DNA of 64,000 nucleotides, taken from contig OU862913.1 in assembly GCA_917880885.1 (NCBI GenBank), positions 39,775,460 to 39,839,459 on the forward strand, given 5' to 3'. The stretch's first letter is position 1. Each line of letters begins with the position of its first letter. The notes under the pieces are model-generated. The model did no database searches, was not told the DNA's origin, and worked only from the letters and a program-made list of their open reading frames with translations. Made by a program: the position numbers and the translations under genes. This DNA comes from Limnephilus marmoratus. Taxonomy: Eukaryota > Arthropoda > Insecta > Trichoptera > Limnephilidae. Positions 9,901 through 20,360 of the stretch are shown here, piece after piece.

Positions 9901-11706
9901 GATTACGATTAAAAGGCATCGAAATGGCAATCGTTTTTCTGTGTCTTATTTCATGTTTTCGTTAAGGTTGTCTTCTTATTCAACAATATAACAATAATAA
10001 TTTTATTTATTTATTTATTAATTTTCGGGAAATCGACAGTTTATATTTATTTCAGTTTGTACATAGTATTAAATATCCAAAATAAAACCAGTTACGGATT
10101 TCCTCCTTGTGGCTTTACTTTTACTGAGACAGCATAATAAGAATAAGTAAGTTAATTTTATAAAAAAGGAATATTAATCCAAAATTATATAAAACAAAAA
10201 AATAATATATATAAGTATATACTCGAAACAATTTTTTTAATATAAAAATGAAAAATTACAAAACGACAAATATATCAATACATTGGTAGCCATGGAGAGA
10301 AGTTGTAGATATAAATCAAATCATAATAGAAATACAAACAATAAAAACATAACATTATTCAAGAACCATCAGAGAAATACTCTTTTATCGACCTTTTATA
10401 TTCAGTAAGTTTATTCCAGGATGTGGGGAGGATAGTGCAATCCCACACGTCCCATAAAGTTGTACATATTTACACAACAGATAAAGTAAAAAAAGTAAAT
10501 AAATAAGAAAAGAAAAATAAAAGAAATAAAAAACTTAAGCGATCATAGAAATAAAATAAATAATCAATTATAATGTAGGACGTGGTCTGGAGTGAGCTCG
10601 GGCCCAGCGCTCGCTCAGGAGTGGCGCTTGGTGCTGGAAGGCTGCGATCACCGCTGTGTTATCGGAAGCCATTAGCCGCATCCTGGCTCCAGTTACCCGG
10701 TGTCTCATCAGACCGGCGAATCCGTGTAGTCCTAGCTCCGTAAACATTGAAGATGCGCTGCTGTATCTTCTGTATCCAAATATAATTCTGCAAGCATCAT
10801 TATATTGGATCCGGAGTATCCGGAGTCGTTCTATTGAGCTGGTTCGGTAGTGACACCATGTTTCACATGTGTATAGGCTAGTGCAAAATGCATTGAACAA
10901 TGTTTTTTTATACATTGTTACTGCATTTGAAGAATCTTCGGGCAATCATATTAGACAGTATACTGATACTTCTCCGCTTGGTTGGCTAAGGGACACGGAA
11001 GCTAAGTGTAGTTTATGGTCAGACCGAAAGCCATTCACATTTTTTGTTGGTACATGCCAATTGATTAGAAATCTATTGTATTACTTATGTTCTCCATTTT
11101 ATGCAGGTGCTTGCAGGTTTTTACTGATGCAATGCCGCTTCATTGAGCCTCATGAATGAGTTTTTCTTTTGTCCTGTTTAATGTATCTTTGTCTTACTAA
11201 CCTATTTTTTTTGCATTTTGTTTTTCCTGTTAAGCGCTTGCATATTACTTACTAACAACGTATGCAAGGACACTGGAGGTCTAGATTCGTTCGAAATAAA
11301 TAAATGTAGCTTCGTTCAACAAAAAAAAATTAGAATCTTGCGAGAGCCTTGAAGGAGTAACCATCAGTTACTTATACCAGGGCGGCTAAGAGGTGGATAA
11401 CCTCCACTGATACTTCTCCGCTGTCGTTCAATATCACAGTCATCCGAGAGGTCTTCAGTAATAATGTGTCCCAAGTATTTTACATTCTTAGATGCGTTTA
11501 TGTTTTCCTCATTCATATAATATTATAATTGAATGTATATTTTTTAGCTGGAAGTGTCGGTGGCCAATTCCCAGGGGCGACAGGTGCTCCCCGCCTACCT
11601 GCCCTACGCAGCCCTGTCGCAGTTCCCCTACGGGCCCCCCTCGCGCCGTTCCCCCGCGGTCCTGGAGGCCGAGCAGGGCCGCCTACAGCTGGTCTACGAC
11701 GCCTGA
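3911..11706 (+). CDS. Trissin: Trissin neuropeptide precursor (3 coding exons)
   Basis: Exons 3911-3944, 7001-7146 and 11548-11706 join to a 112-residue precursor with standard splice sites (GTAAGT, GTAAGA; acceptors TTTTCAG and TTTTTAG). Residues 1-21 form a signal peptide (MIFLTIGCLLLSTALG). Residues 22-46 hold six cysteines (22, 25, 29, 33, 41, 42) in the spacing C-x2-C-x3-C-x3-C-x7-CC, ending CCFNYL, then a basic cleavage site RKR at 47-49 and a 63-residue C-terminal propeptide. This is the trissin pattern: a secreted peptide with three disulfides that signals through a G-protein-coupled receptor in insects. The length is close to that of the Drosophila precursor. Exon 1 codes for only 11 residues and exon 2 alone looks like an unrelated small ORF, so automated annotation could miss the gene. 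No lesion was seen. Introns (3.1 and 4.4 kb) are filled with transposable elements. Confidence 0.93.
4841..5090 (+). mobile_element. LINE 3'-end fragment
   Basis: Within 4921-5090 the translation contains KLHNTLPATVIRQTESMTKFKKDIR, the typical last block of CR1/Jockey-type LINE ORF2 proteins. Upstream part has stops. Lies in trissin intron 1, same strand. Confidence 0.5.
5452..5851 (+). mobile_element. Heli-1 non-autonomous Helitron, 400 bp
   Basis: A clean copy: A|TCTATATAAATAAAAATG at the 5' end, directly after a (TATC)n microsatellite, and GGAACCAGCTAG|T at 5848-5852. A hairpin GGCAT/ATGCC sits about 12 bases before the end. Middle: GTGGCACGCAAGCTGTTTG, then a G-rich purine tract (about 5660-5800). 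Lies in trissin intron 1. Confidence 0.8.
6144..6536. mobile_element. MITE with ~57-bp terminal inverted repeats
   Basis: The left end (6144-6199) and the inverted right end (about 6480-6536) match at almost every base: ATATACAA, then GTGTCCGGAAACTCGTAGTA, then CAAGCGGGAAACTGG. Flanking TA bases fit a Tc1/mariner-type insertion, which is an inference. About 280 bp of non-coding sequence lies between. A related diverged family is at 60346-61190. Confidence 0.75.
6575..6621. repeat. Short near-perfect hairpin
   Basis: Arms GTTATAAACTATATGCAA and TTGCATATAGTTATAAC around a ~12-base loop, one extra A in the left arm. It directly follows the MITE at 6144-6536. Function unknown. Confidence 0.6.
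7600..8410 (+). mobile_element. LINE RT C-terminal fragment in trissin intron 2
   Basis: Frame-shifted reading gives the classic end of a CR1/Jockey-group RT: LKIWFDNNLLSLNSDKT, KITYLGIIIDKNLKWKDHI, YYALVQSILQYAIISWGAAY, and a final block ending FNNLPIEIRRI. At least two frameshifts or stops interrupt it. The catalytic YxDD motif lies 5' of the preserved part and is absent. Same strand as trissin, deep in the intron. Confidence 0.75.
8905..9005. repeat. Rep-A terminal fragment
   Basis: ACATTAACTTCACACAGGAG, then a paired GAGGAAAATAATTTCCCTC hairpin and ATGCTGTGTGGGG: the end block of Rep-A, inverted relative to the copy at 1076-1530. Confidence 0.6.
9095..9262 (-). mobile_element. SINE-B copy (tRNA head plus shared tail)
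   Basis: The minus strand has a tRNA-like head with B box GGGTTCGAGTCCC ending GATGCGACC. A tail then reads ATTGTCTTCTGTTTTCTGTG and ATGTTCGTTTAGATTATTA. The tail matches the copies at 41655, 42050, 61319 and 62458, but the head differs from the threonine-type one at 41713 and 42117. Confidence 0.65.
9290..10560. other. AT-rich intronic stretch, nothing recognised
   Basis: Inside trissin intron 2. I see no splice-flanked ORF, no clear repeat shared with the window and no RNA gene. The short open frames (for example 9708-9991) have no recognisable motif. Confidence 0.5.
10568..10945 (-). mobile_element. LINE ORF2 C-terminal fragment
   Basis: 125 codons open. It begins with a KTLFNAFCTSLYTCETW block, then LRILRIQYNDACRIIFGYRR, SSASSMFTELGLHGFAGLMR and RMRLMASDN. 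This is the C-terminal region that follows RT in a common insect LINE clade (LYxAYCTSLYTC, LRVxYND). It is antisense to trissin inside intron 2. RT and endonuclease are missing. Confidence 0.75.
10985..11390 (+). repeat. Dispersed repeat Rep-E, copy 2
   Basis: Matches 2870-3262: CTTACTAACAACGTATGCAA, GGACACTGGAGGT, ATGTAGCTTCGTTC, an A-run, then GCCTTGAAGGAGTAACCATC. The two copies share an end in AGGGCG. Confidence 0.6.
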
Positions 11707-12080
11707 TCACGGAGTCGAGCTCTGAAACCGAAACTCTCTCGCTAGTAACACTAAATTGTACATAGGTTATGTTTATACAAAGGTTAAGATATATGACTGG
11801 TCTCGTGTAATTATTTGATGGAAGATTTCATAATTTTACAAAATTATGCATACATATGTGAATTTCACTTTTTCATTCATTTTTTATGCATTTTCAAGTC
11901 CAATATGATGTTGTGCGTATTTTAGTCACTCTATCCCATATCATTAGATGATTCCGTTTTTTTTTTTAATTTACTCTTTTAAGACGCCGTTACCCGAATT
12001 TTCTTCCGATTTCTTGCAAACCTCTTTTAAACATTTGAAGTTTTTAAACTTTTAAAAAAATATATGTTATTTTTGAAGAT
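11707..12080 (+). other. Trissin 3' UTR and downstream AT-rich sequence
   Basis: Follows the TGA at 11704-11706. No consensus AATAAA was found in the first 200 bases, so the 3' end of the mRNA is not placed. No other feature is visible. Confidence 0.4.
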
Positions 12081-12310
12081 AATATCTAGTCATTCATCGC
12101 GCCGAAAAGCAAATTACATAAAATTCCCTTGATAGAAAAAAAATTGCAAAATGTGATCCAAAAATTATTATTAACACGTTTGTTTCAGTTATTTTACAAG
12201 TTATATGTATGAAAAAATTCACAGTGTTTCTTCAAATGCTGTTTAAGACAACCCCCGCGAGATTTTTGCTCTATTTTAAACGAGTCGTGTTTTATTAAAC
12301 ATTTTCACAA
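12080..12310 (+). repeat. Dispersed repeat with inverted copy at 51828-52050
   Basis: About 210 bp matching 51828-52050 in reverse complement. Shared blocks are AACACGTTTGTTTCAGTTAT, CACAGTGTTTCTT(C/T)AAATGC and TCGTGTTTTATTAAA with small differences. No ORF; the family is not identified. Confidence 0.65.
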
Positions 12311-12542
12311 TTTTTGCATCGATTTTGTTACTTTAAATACTAGCGCGCTCCTCTTACATTCGTAATGTCGTATCTCTCCGTCTTTTTCTTTTTGTGCCCG
12401 GTTGCGGGGTCTTAAACGTCTGTGGGTATTTTACATTGAGTATTTTATAATGTTTACAATTTTCTACACAGGGGTTGGTTATAAACAATAGGGTGCAAAA
12501 ATGATTTCTTACATTACAGTGACGTACAATTATATAAAATTA

Positions 12543-13004
12543 CTAGCTGATCCGGCGAACTTCGTACCGCCTCAGAATCAAAAACTGTTGTCAACTTATT
12601 AGCTGAATTGATCAATTGTTTCTCCCTGCGTATCCTTTCCCCTCTCGCGTTCCCTCTCCCTCTCCCCACTCCACTTCTCCCCTTCCCCCGTCCTGCTAAA
12701 CCCCCTCCCTGAGTTCCTTTCCCCCCTCCCCCCTCCCCCCTCCCCCGGTTCACAGTTCAATATTATACCCCTTACAATATTGCTGCAGTTCTTTCAAAAT
12801 AGGAGAATTCGTTCCATACAAAATGTATGGGGAAAATAATTTTCTTCGGAGTGGAACACCCTTTACTTTTAGGAGTATGAAAAATAGATGTTGGTCGATT
12901 CTCAGACCTACCAGATAAGCACACAAAATTTCATCAAAATTGGTCCAGCCGTTTCGGAGGAGTATGGTAACAAACACCGTGACACGAGAATTTTATATAT
13001 TAGA
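12543..13004 (-). mobile_element. Heli-2 non-autonomous Helitron, 462 bp
   Basis: On the minus strand the element starts A|TCTAATATATAAAATTC (13004) and ends GCCGGATCAGCTAG|T (12543). TC and CTAG ends, host A and T at the edges and a GCG...CGC hairpin before the terminus match Helitron structure exactly. Inside is a block ACCATACTCCTCCGAAACGG and a pyrimidine-rich tract (plus-strand C-rich, 12625-12745). No protein is encoded. Confidence 0.85.
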
Positions 13005-13240
13005 TAGAAAATAGAATATTAAACTGAAATTTTCAAAATAATGTTGTGACAAAAATAACAGGGAGATAAAAGAAACCAAAACCTTTTATTAAAATTAAAT
13101 TTTATTAAAATATGTGTTAAATTATCAAAATCGTTTGTTTGCGATTCTAATTTATTTCCATAATTTTTATAAAATACTTGATTTATTCGAAAGTTGTTTT
13201 ATTTCTGTGGGGATAAACTTCTAAATGTATAGGTATGGAA

Positions 13241-13425
13241 TTGAAATTGAAACACTTTTTAACTTTTTTCCACTTATTTATTTCACCAGTACCGGTTTAA
13301 TCCTATTATGGACATCTTCAGGCTGGCAATTAATTCTTGCCAGCCTGAAGATGTCCATAATAGGATGAAACCGGTACTGGTGAAATAAATAAGTGGAAAA
13401 TAGTTAAAAAGTGTTTCAATTTCAA
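13241..13425. repeat. Large palindrome: 89-bp arms, 7-base spacer
   Basis: Arms 13241-13329 and 13337-13425 are inverted copies with only a few differences. Each arm carries the ACCGGTACTGGTGAAATAAA and CTGAAGATGTCC terminus of a Penelope-like element. In the right arm CTGAAGA...GAAAC (13345-13371) is a hammerhead-like core; the left arm has ATTAAAC instead of ATGAAAC. It is best read as two element ends joined head to head. Confidence 0.8.
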
Positions 13426-14149
13426 TTTTAATACAATAGAATTCCACCACAAATAACAGTACAATAAATAAACTCGTATAAGTATGGGATAAGTAGAGAC
13501 ATGTGTGAAGAAAAAATATTTTTAATATTTTTAATTGAAAAAAAAAATATACCATCGGACAACAAAATGATATTCAATACCCACTGGAGCACTTATGGCA
13601 CTATTTAAAATACCTTGGATTGCTTTGCTGCAAATTTTAGCAAATTTTTCCTTATTTGTAGTGTAGAAGTTTACGATTTTATAATATTTTTTTATAAATC
13701 CTACAAATATGTGTTAATAGACAAAAAAATATCAATTCATTGGCTTTATAGAACTATAATCAGTTTTTATGTCTCTATAATAAAATTCGGAGGTATGATT
13801 TTTTTTAATGTTGGCGGAAATATTCAACCAAAAAATCTCGAGCAATCGGTGGATACAATTGATACAGTCGCTCCAGTGGATACAATTTATACATTCAATA
13901 CAATTCGAATTTTAGTCAACTGTACAATAAAAACAATCCAGAATGAAATGCTAACTGGCTGGTAGTATGGAATTCTGGAAAAGTGTGTTTATGATATTTT
14001 TGTAATTTAATTTTCTTTTCTAGTCTAATAAACTGTTGGAGACTTTGAATATTTTGTTTCTTTTGACAACTATTTTCCATAGACATTCGACTGCCTCTGT
14101 AGTAGTGAAGAGGACCATCAATACGAAGGTTGAAATTTCGACGAGCGCA

Positions 14150-14300
14150 AATAAATTTTATATGATAGATTTGTGTTATTCTACAATTGAATATTATACA
14201 GTATATTTGCGGCATGTTTCAGAGTTGAAGTTACTCTCAGTATCGCTCTGGTGTTAGACCACCATTTACAATTGAAACATTGCTTGTAACAGCTTTAGCC
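14150..14300 (+). mobile_element. SINE-D, truncated copy
   Basis: Holds GCAAATAAATTTTA, TTGCGGCATGTT and the GTATCGCTCTGG and TTGAAACATTGCTTG body, without a complete head or tail. Adjacent to the full copy at 14330. Confidence 0.55.
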
Positions 14301-14329
14301 GTGATTGGTGACCAGAACTGACGACCAAA

Positions 14330-14740
14330 ATGACGACCTCCGTAGTCCAGTGGGTAACACTCTTGACTCACAGTCCGGAGGTCGCGGGTTCGAACCCGGC
14401 ATGCGCAAATAAATTTTATTTGATTAATTTGTGTTATTTCACAATTAATTCATTTAAAATAATATATAGTATATTTGCGGCATGTTCCAGAGTGGAAGAT
14501 ACTATCAGTATCGCCCTGGTGTAAGACCACCATTCAGAATTGAAACGTTGCTTGAAAATGGCTTTGGCCGTGTTCGGTGACCAGATCTGAATTGCCAGGT
14601 ACTTCCCAACCTTCCTCTTCCCCACCCCCTTCCCCGCCCCACTACCTTCAGCCTCACAACATACCCCAATTGGGGATGCCATAGTCTCACTGGCTCCAGA
14701 CGGGAGCAGTTGAGATTCTTGTGCGGTTATTCACTATAAA
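14330..14740 (+). mobile_element. SINE-D, full-length copy with tRNA-like head
   Basis: The head has an A-box-like TAGTCCAGTGGG and a perfect B box GGTTCGAACCC, ending CGGCATGCGC. Body and tail follow as in the copy at 1858-2256, and a poly-A run ends it at about 14740. Best preserved internal promoter of the family here. Confidence 0.75.
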
Positions 14741-14884
14741 AAAAAAAAAGAACTGAATAGCCAGATACTTTCCCACCTTCGTCTCCATCATCTCCTTCTC
14801 CTCCCCACTATCTTCAGCCTCACAACATATCTCAATTGAGGTTACCATATTCTCTGACTCCAGGCAGTTGGGACTCTTATTTTT

Positions 14885-15245
14885 TATGTGAATACCTCAC
14901 AAGAGTCCTAGCTGCTCTCGTTTGGAGCCAGTGAGACTATGACGTCCCCAATTTGGGTATTTTGTGAGGCTGAAGGTAGTGGGAGGTGAGAAAATGGGGA
15001 GAGGAAGGTGGGGAAGTACCTGGCTATTCAGATCTGGTCACCAAACACGGCTAACGCTATTTCAAGCAACGTTTGAATTCTGAATGGTGGTCTTGCACCA
15101 GGGCGATGCTGAACTATAAAACGTGCCTCAAATAAATTATATATTATTTTTACTTACTTAATTGTGATATCAAATAAAATTTATTTGCCCACGTCGGGTT
15201 TCGATCCGGATTGCGAGTCAAGAGCCCTACCCCTAGGGCACGCCG
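14885..15245 (-). mobile_element. SINE-D, inverted copy
   Basis: Mirror of the previous copy: tail block CAAGAGTCCTAGCTGCTC, then CTCACAAAATACCCAAATTG (minus strand) and the body, with a decayed head near 15185-15245. The two copies face each other within 900 bp. Confidence 0.65.
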
Positions 15246-15597
15246 ATTTGGGTTTTAAAAAGACTAATAAAAAAATGCTCCATAATTTCAAAGGCAAATA
15301 TGTCGTCGCCTTAGTTCTTAATTGTCCAAACGACCATTTGAAAATTTGACAGGAGGTGGAGGTTTTCTTTGATTATTTCAATGAAACATTATGATAGCTG
15401 TTTAAGATAAAGCTATTTCCGTAAAGACAAAGGTCTGATTAGTTTAAATAATTCTTAATAATGTAATTAACTATACTTTTTTAAACTTTATTTTTATTTT
15501 TAAAATGGTGATTGGACAAAAACTAAAATGGTCGTTTGGACAATTAAGAACTGAGGCGAAGATGTGTTCTACTCGCAGTATATAAAGTATTTAACAC

Positions 15598-16072
15598 AGT
15601 GTTTCTTAATCTGTGTTCGATCGAACCCCAGGAGTTTGGTGAGTCATGCCTGGATCACATGCACCGAGTAGATTGGCGGAACAATAAAATGATACTAGGC
15701 CGAGAGAGTTGGATGGACGAGTAGGTGTTTACACGTAATTTTCAATATGGCACCGAGTTAGTCAATCGCATAAAACGGTAGCGTGGTGCGAGCGGCGTGA
15801 AAGGCAGGTGGTTTCAGTGGCGCACACAGAAAAAAAATTCGGGGGGGTTTTTTTACAAAACATAAAATGCATGCTGTATCCATATCTATTCAAACGTTTA
15901 TATACTAATGTACAGTGTATATTAGAGGTTCCTAGCCTTATCTGGCTCACTGCGCACTATCCAAGTATAGTAATCTCTTCAACGCCCCTCCCCCCTTTAA
16001 TAAAAAATGCGTGACAATACGCATAGAAAAAGCGCCGCGGCCGAAATTTTTTTGAACTTGGGAATCACTGGT
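15598..16072. mobile_element. Possible hAT-like MITE
   Basis: Ends CAGTGTTTCTTAATC and, inverted, CAGTGATTCCCAAG, similar to hAT termini. A clear 8-bp target duplication was not found. Internal G-run and GTGGCGCACACAGA resemble 17160-17235. Confidence 0.4.
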
Positions 16073-16089
16073 GTAAATAAATAAAACAC

Positions 16090-16480
16090 TAACTACAAAT
16101 ACCAAAAACAAACACATCCTTTGGACAAAAACACTACAGATACCAGGCTATAAAACTATACAATTCTCTTCCTACACAATATAAAACAACTAATATTATT
16201 GAATACAAAAAAAACATAAGAAACTGGCTACAATCTTTCTAACTTTTAATTTATAATTTTTGTCGAATTGAAGTCGATTTTATATTTTGATTTTTATTGT
16301 TTCTCTTTTTTATATTAGCTATTAACACTCTTTTGTTTTACTATTCACAATTTATAATTTATAATTTACATCTGAAAAATGTCCTCCACAACACAGGTGA
16401 ACTCCTAGTGCGGAGGAAAATATATTATACCTTTGTAATGTAAATGTACTAAGAATAAATAAAATAAATAAATAAATTAA
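16090..16480 (+). mobile_element. LINE 3' end with AT-rich tail
   Basis: At 16134-16242 one frame reads YQAIKLYNSLPTQYKTTNII and then KKNIRNWLQSF and a stop, the usual last residues of CR1/Jockey-type ORF2. A 3' UTR and an AATAAATAAAATAAATAAAT tail follow. Everything upstream is lost. Confidence 0.65.
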
Positions 16481-16919
16481 ATTTTAAATGACAAAGATTT
16501 TTTTTTCTTAAGTAGGCACGAGTACATTTCTTCGCGCGGTGCGAAATTATTTGACTCTGAATAAGTCATGACAGTTTACATCAGCAATTAATATAATTAT
16601 TAAATTATGTAACAATTATGAATCGTAGTTAGTCTAGGGTCTAGGTAAACTTTTATTATTTTTCAATACAATAGATACTATTTGTTGACAAGCATAATAA
16701 TTAGATAAGTGGCCTTGAGAACCAATAACTGCACTGAAGTTCAGAGTTTAAGGACTATATTCCTGAATTCATCATTTTCCCCTATACGACCCATTCTAAA
16801 AAAACGTATCCCGAAAACTGCCTTGGTGATCGGTAAAAAAAAACAGGTTTTATTAGAAATGTTTAATTTTATATACCATGGATGTATAAATTAACCAAAA
16901 AACAATGCATCTGGCAGTA

Positions 16920-17095
16920 CTAGCTGTGCACGGTTTTGGAGTGAGGTGCCGCGGGCGGGAGGGCAGAGCGGGCGGGGACATCCGGTCATATTGTAAACTT
17001 TTGCATTTCGCACAACGCACCGTGCGGCGATCGCGAGTGCGAGTGATTGTGGTAGCCGGCCAGCTGTAGCACCGCGAGCACCGGAGTTCTTCCCT
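16920..17095. other. GC-rich, CpG-rich island of unknown role
   Basis: A ~170-base stretch with GCCGCGGGCGGGAGGG, GCGGCGATCGCGAGTGCGAG and similar runs in an AT-rich setting. Such patches in insects can be promoters or 5' UTR exons. No TATA box or convincing donor was found, so this is only a pointer. Confidence 0.3.
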
Positions 17096-17307
17096 AATAA
17101 ATTTTGCGTACAGATTTATCTAAACGTTTCTTATGTTGCTTTTGATTGGTAAAATAATATATGCTTGTCGTCGAAAATTCGGGGGGGGGGGGGGGGGGTT
17201 AAACCCCAAAACCCCCCTCGTGTGTGCGCCAATGGGTGGTTTGGTATATTTATGCGTGAAAGTGACGAGGGCGAGTACGCAATTGATATACATACTTATA
17301 TAAGATA

Positions 17308-17555
17308 CTAGCGATTTTCCGGCATGCGTTGCAATGCCATTTAATAAAGATTTTTTTCTCCCCGCATGTCCTTTCCCAATCATCCACTTCCCCTCCCATG
17401 TTCCCTTCCCATCACGCGTTCTCCCTCCACCTTCCCGCCTTCTCTCTCCCGTCTCCCGTTCCACTTCCCGCCAATTCCCCACCCGCATATATTCAATCCC
17501 AGTACATTCAATTTTCAAACAGCTCGCGTGCCACCTATTACAATTTTTTTATTCA
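17308..17555 (-). mobile_element. Heli-1 Helitron, 5'-truncated
   Basis: The minus-strand 3' end reads ATGCCGGAAAATCGCTAG|T with the GGCAT hairpin. The pyrimidine tract (plus strand) and the GAAAACTGAATGTACTGG... equivalents match Heli-1. The homology ends at about 17555, so the 5' half is missing. The poly-C/G run at 17170-17190 is a separate low-complexity tract. Confidence 0.7.
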
Positions 17556-18129
17556 AATTTTCATATATTGCAGACATTTATTTTTGTACATTATAAGAAC
17601 AACCAATTAAATTTGCTACCTAACACAGGAACCTATTTAATACTTGTAATTCTACTGAGAGAGTACTTCAAGTAAATTCTTAAAAAAAAAAATTATTTTT
17701 TTAAGTTAAAATAAATATAGCATTTCACTTTTTTAACTTAAGCACAAAGTAGTATGATTTAATTTTGTTCTAACAACTTTAGATTAAACAGTTTTTTTTT
17801 TAAAGATACTTATACCTATTCTTCTCCGTTCTTAGGCTGTCTCGAAGGAGATAAATATATTTGTGCATAGGTACATGCAGTTGTAATAATCCAGAAACCT
17901 TCGGAAAGAAAGTATTTTGATAGTTTTAAACATTTCCAATGCTTATAAATAAATAAAAAAATAATATGACAATACATAAACAACCCACATATATACTTAT
18001 ACATAGAAGCAAAGATTTTTTTAATTTTTATACATAGATTAGGTGCATATTTTTGTGATGTTTGGACTCCCCAAAAGCTGTCACATAAAATTTTTCCACA
18101 AAGGACAAATGCACAATGCAGGAAGAACA

Positions 18130-18640
18130 TGGTTGATATGTGTAGTATATGCACGACCCGGTTCCAATGAACCGGTTCCTTTTCTGTTTCTGATGCTTCC
18201 TCGATACCAAAGCCAACCTTTCCAACTCCGAACTTAGTTTGGAGTTGAAAGGTTGGCCGATCGTGTAGTGGCTGCGGCCAACCGCCCAACTCTGAATTCC
18301 AACCTCCAAAATGGCGAACGCCGAACAGCTGATTCCAAATTGCCTTCTATTGTGCAGGCGGTGCTTCGGTTTCTATAAGATTGATTTTGATTCATAAAAC
18401 TAAAAAAATAAGAATTTCAAACAATGTTTGTACAACTCTCCCGTAATAATATTGCGTAGACTGATGTGTTGGGCCAACTCGCACGAAGCAGCCATCACCG
18501 ATCGCCTTAGAGGCGATTCAGGGCCAACTCGAAATCCAACCTTCCAACTCGAACTTCCAACGCACGAACTACCCCTCCATACGATCGTCCAAACGTTTGA
18601 AGTTGGAAGTTGGCCACAGTGTAGTCCTACCATTAAACTG
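18130..18640. repeat. Inverted-repeat segment with a strong hairpin
   Basis: A hairpin at about 18211-18256 pairs CCAACCTTTCCAACTCC with GGAGTTGAAAGGTTGG. Further GGCCAAC / GTTGGAAGTTGGCC blocks at both sides (about 18265 and 18605) suggest a MITE with complex ends. Boundaries are uncertain. Confidence 0.45.
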
Positions 18641-18769
18641 TCAATATTATTGTCGAAAAACCGGATGTTTTAGGAATATTTTTCGAAAATTAAAAAGAAG
18701 AAACCGTAAAAGGCGACACAACATTGTGAAGTTTTTAGGTGTGTGATTAAAGTGATTTTTGATCATGGG

Positions 18770-19075
18770 TCAGGCATTACGCCTGGTCTCCAGGCTTTGA
18801 TAATTTGTCTCCTTTAGCAGTTCCACGTGATGCATGAATTTCGGATATATTCCATACGATCGCATGTAAACATACCTTAGGAATTTTTTTTGAATTTGTT
18901 CAATCATATTTATGTATTTAAGTTGTTGATAAGGTATCCAGACAGTTCTAGCGTACTCCAGCTTGCTTCTGACCACTCCATTGAACATGGCGGTAATTGC
19001 TTTTATGTTATTGAATTGTTTGAAAGTTCTAATTAGAAAACCAAGAATTTTGGAGCATACCGAAGTAAGCTGCAC
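18770..19075 (-). mobile_element. LINE RT C-terminal fragment
   Basis: 101 codons open with SKILGFLIRTFKQFNN, AMFNGVVRSKLEYARTVW and IQKKFLRYVYMR: the post-RT region of CR1/Jockey-type ORF2, the same region as in the intact ORF2 at 53226-56057 (MLGFVLRISKMFNN, LVRSTLEYASPIW). Truncated both sides. Confidence 0.8.
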
Positions 19076-19351
19076 TATATGATAAATCTAGTAATATAAG
19101 ACCAGTTAATAAATCTTAGAAATTTGTGCTTTACCCTTTCTATATTATCGGAAAGTATTTTATACAACGAGGACCAAATGGGCAAATTATACTCTACCTG
19201 GCTTCTTACTAAAGTAGTGTACAATTTTATAGTATACTATAGTCAACCCTCAGTTCTGACGTGTACCTACAGCGATGTGCGGAAAGCGTTGCGTTTTACG
19301 TTTGAACTGCAGACGTGAAAACGTGTAAATAAATTGACAACTTGTACTATG

Positions 19352-19609
19352 TTATGCGTTAGCGTATTTATGATTATACAATTCATTAAAACTATTAATC
19401 AACATTCGAAAATAAATATAGAATCGTTGTTCATCTTTAAGTAAATCCTTAAAAATACTACTAAATTCGCCTTGTTCTTTTCGCGTTGTGTTGATTGGGT
19501 ACACCCAATACTTCCTTTTCTTTTTAGAAGCTCCTAAGCTCCACAAGAAAAATAATTCATCATCAGATGATGAACTTTCTAGTGACATGTTGCATGTGCA
19601 AAGACCCAA
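19352..19609 (-). mobile_element. PIF/Harbinger transposase N-terminal fragment
   Basis: 85 residues. After an acidic SSSSDDEL stretch comes KKRKYWVYPINTTRKEQGEF, then FKDLLKDEQRFYIYFRMLINSFNEL, which is the typical start of Harbinger-type transposases (KRRYWVHP, GEF, FFKYFRM). The catalytic DDE domain is absent, so this is an internally deleted element. A GGCCCGCGCACACATAG end at about 19725 may be its terminus. Confidence 0.65.
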
Positions 19610-19759
19610 ACGAAACTAGAACGCGAGAATTTGAACACCGCTTGTGTGCGTTGGAACTCTTGAGCGGTCAACGGTCACTAGAACGCAGAACTCTGACCAA
19701 TCTATGTGTGCGCGGGCCTTTATAACTTCATAAATATCCATCACTTACAAATATACCAC

Positions 19760-20360
19760 AATCTCTTTTGATATGTTCGCGATAAGCCTCCCCTTTTTTT
19801 CTGAAAATTCCTCTGATTTTTTTTTTCGTTAAGCATTCTAAAAAGATCTCGTTTCCTGCGTCAAAAATTGGATTCCTCTATCAGGAATACAAAATTAATT
19901 TTCATAATGTTGATCAAAAGTAGGAACTTTCAAAGGCTGACTTTCATAATTATATTCTTCAATTGTCCTTTATCTATGGAAATGTTACGTGACGTTTAGT
20001 CGGTTCAGCGATCAGCGGTTGTCTGCGGTTTCTATTACGTCTGGCTTCGTTGCATAATGTAAAACACAAGCATTGCCCCGATTTTCTGAAATAGTATTGT
20101 AAATTGCAAAATATCTATATTCCCTTTACAAAATTTCGGGTCACTTCGGCGACCATCACTTTTTTATCCCGAAGTTATTGAAATTCTTGCACTTCTACTT
20201 TTCTAGTGGTGTTTCTTAACACTTTGGAATTGACCGCTGCGCTTCGCCTTGTGCGTAATAAAGAAGGTTCAGTTTATATCGAGTTATTACCTCAGACCCA
20301 ATTTCAATAATTGGTGCATTAATTTTATCGAATATTTTACATTTCACAACAATTACATAA
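19760..20360 (+). repeat. Dispersed repeat Rep-F, longest continuous copy
   Basis: Shares long blocks with 35880-36060, 38760-39035 and, inverted, with both flanks of the LINE at 52850-57770. Examples are TATTCTTCAATTGTC, ATTCTTGCACTTCTACTTTT and GGAATTGACCGCTGCGCTTC. No ORF or terminal repeats seen. It defines the uninterrupted order of the family. Confidence 0.65.

Noticed and set aside
17160..17220. Poly-G / poly-C run as a regulatory site
   Set aside because: Low-complexity tract like that at 15838-15858; no supporting context.
17816..18309. 157- and 93-codon overlapping minus-strand ORFs
   Set aside because: They overlap each other and run through an inverted repeat; no domain, no plausible splice structure.
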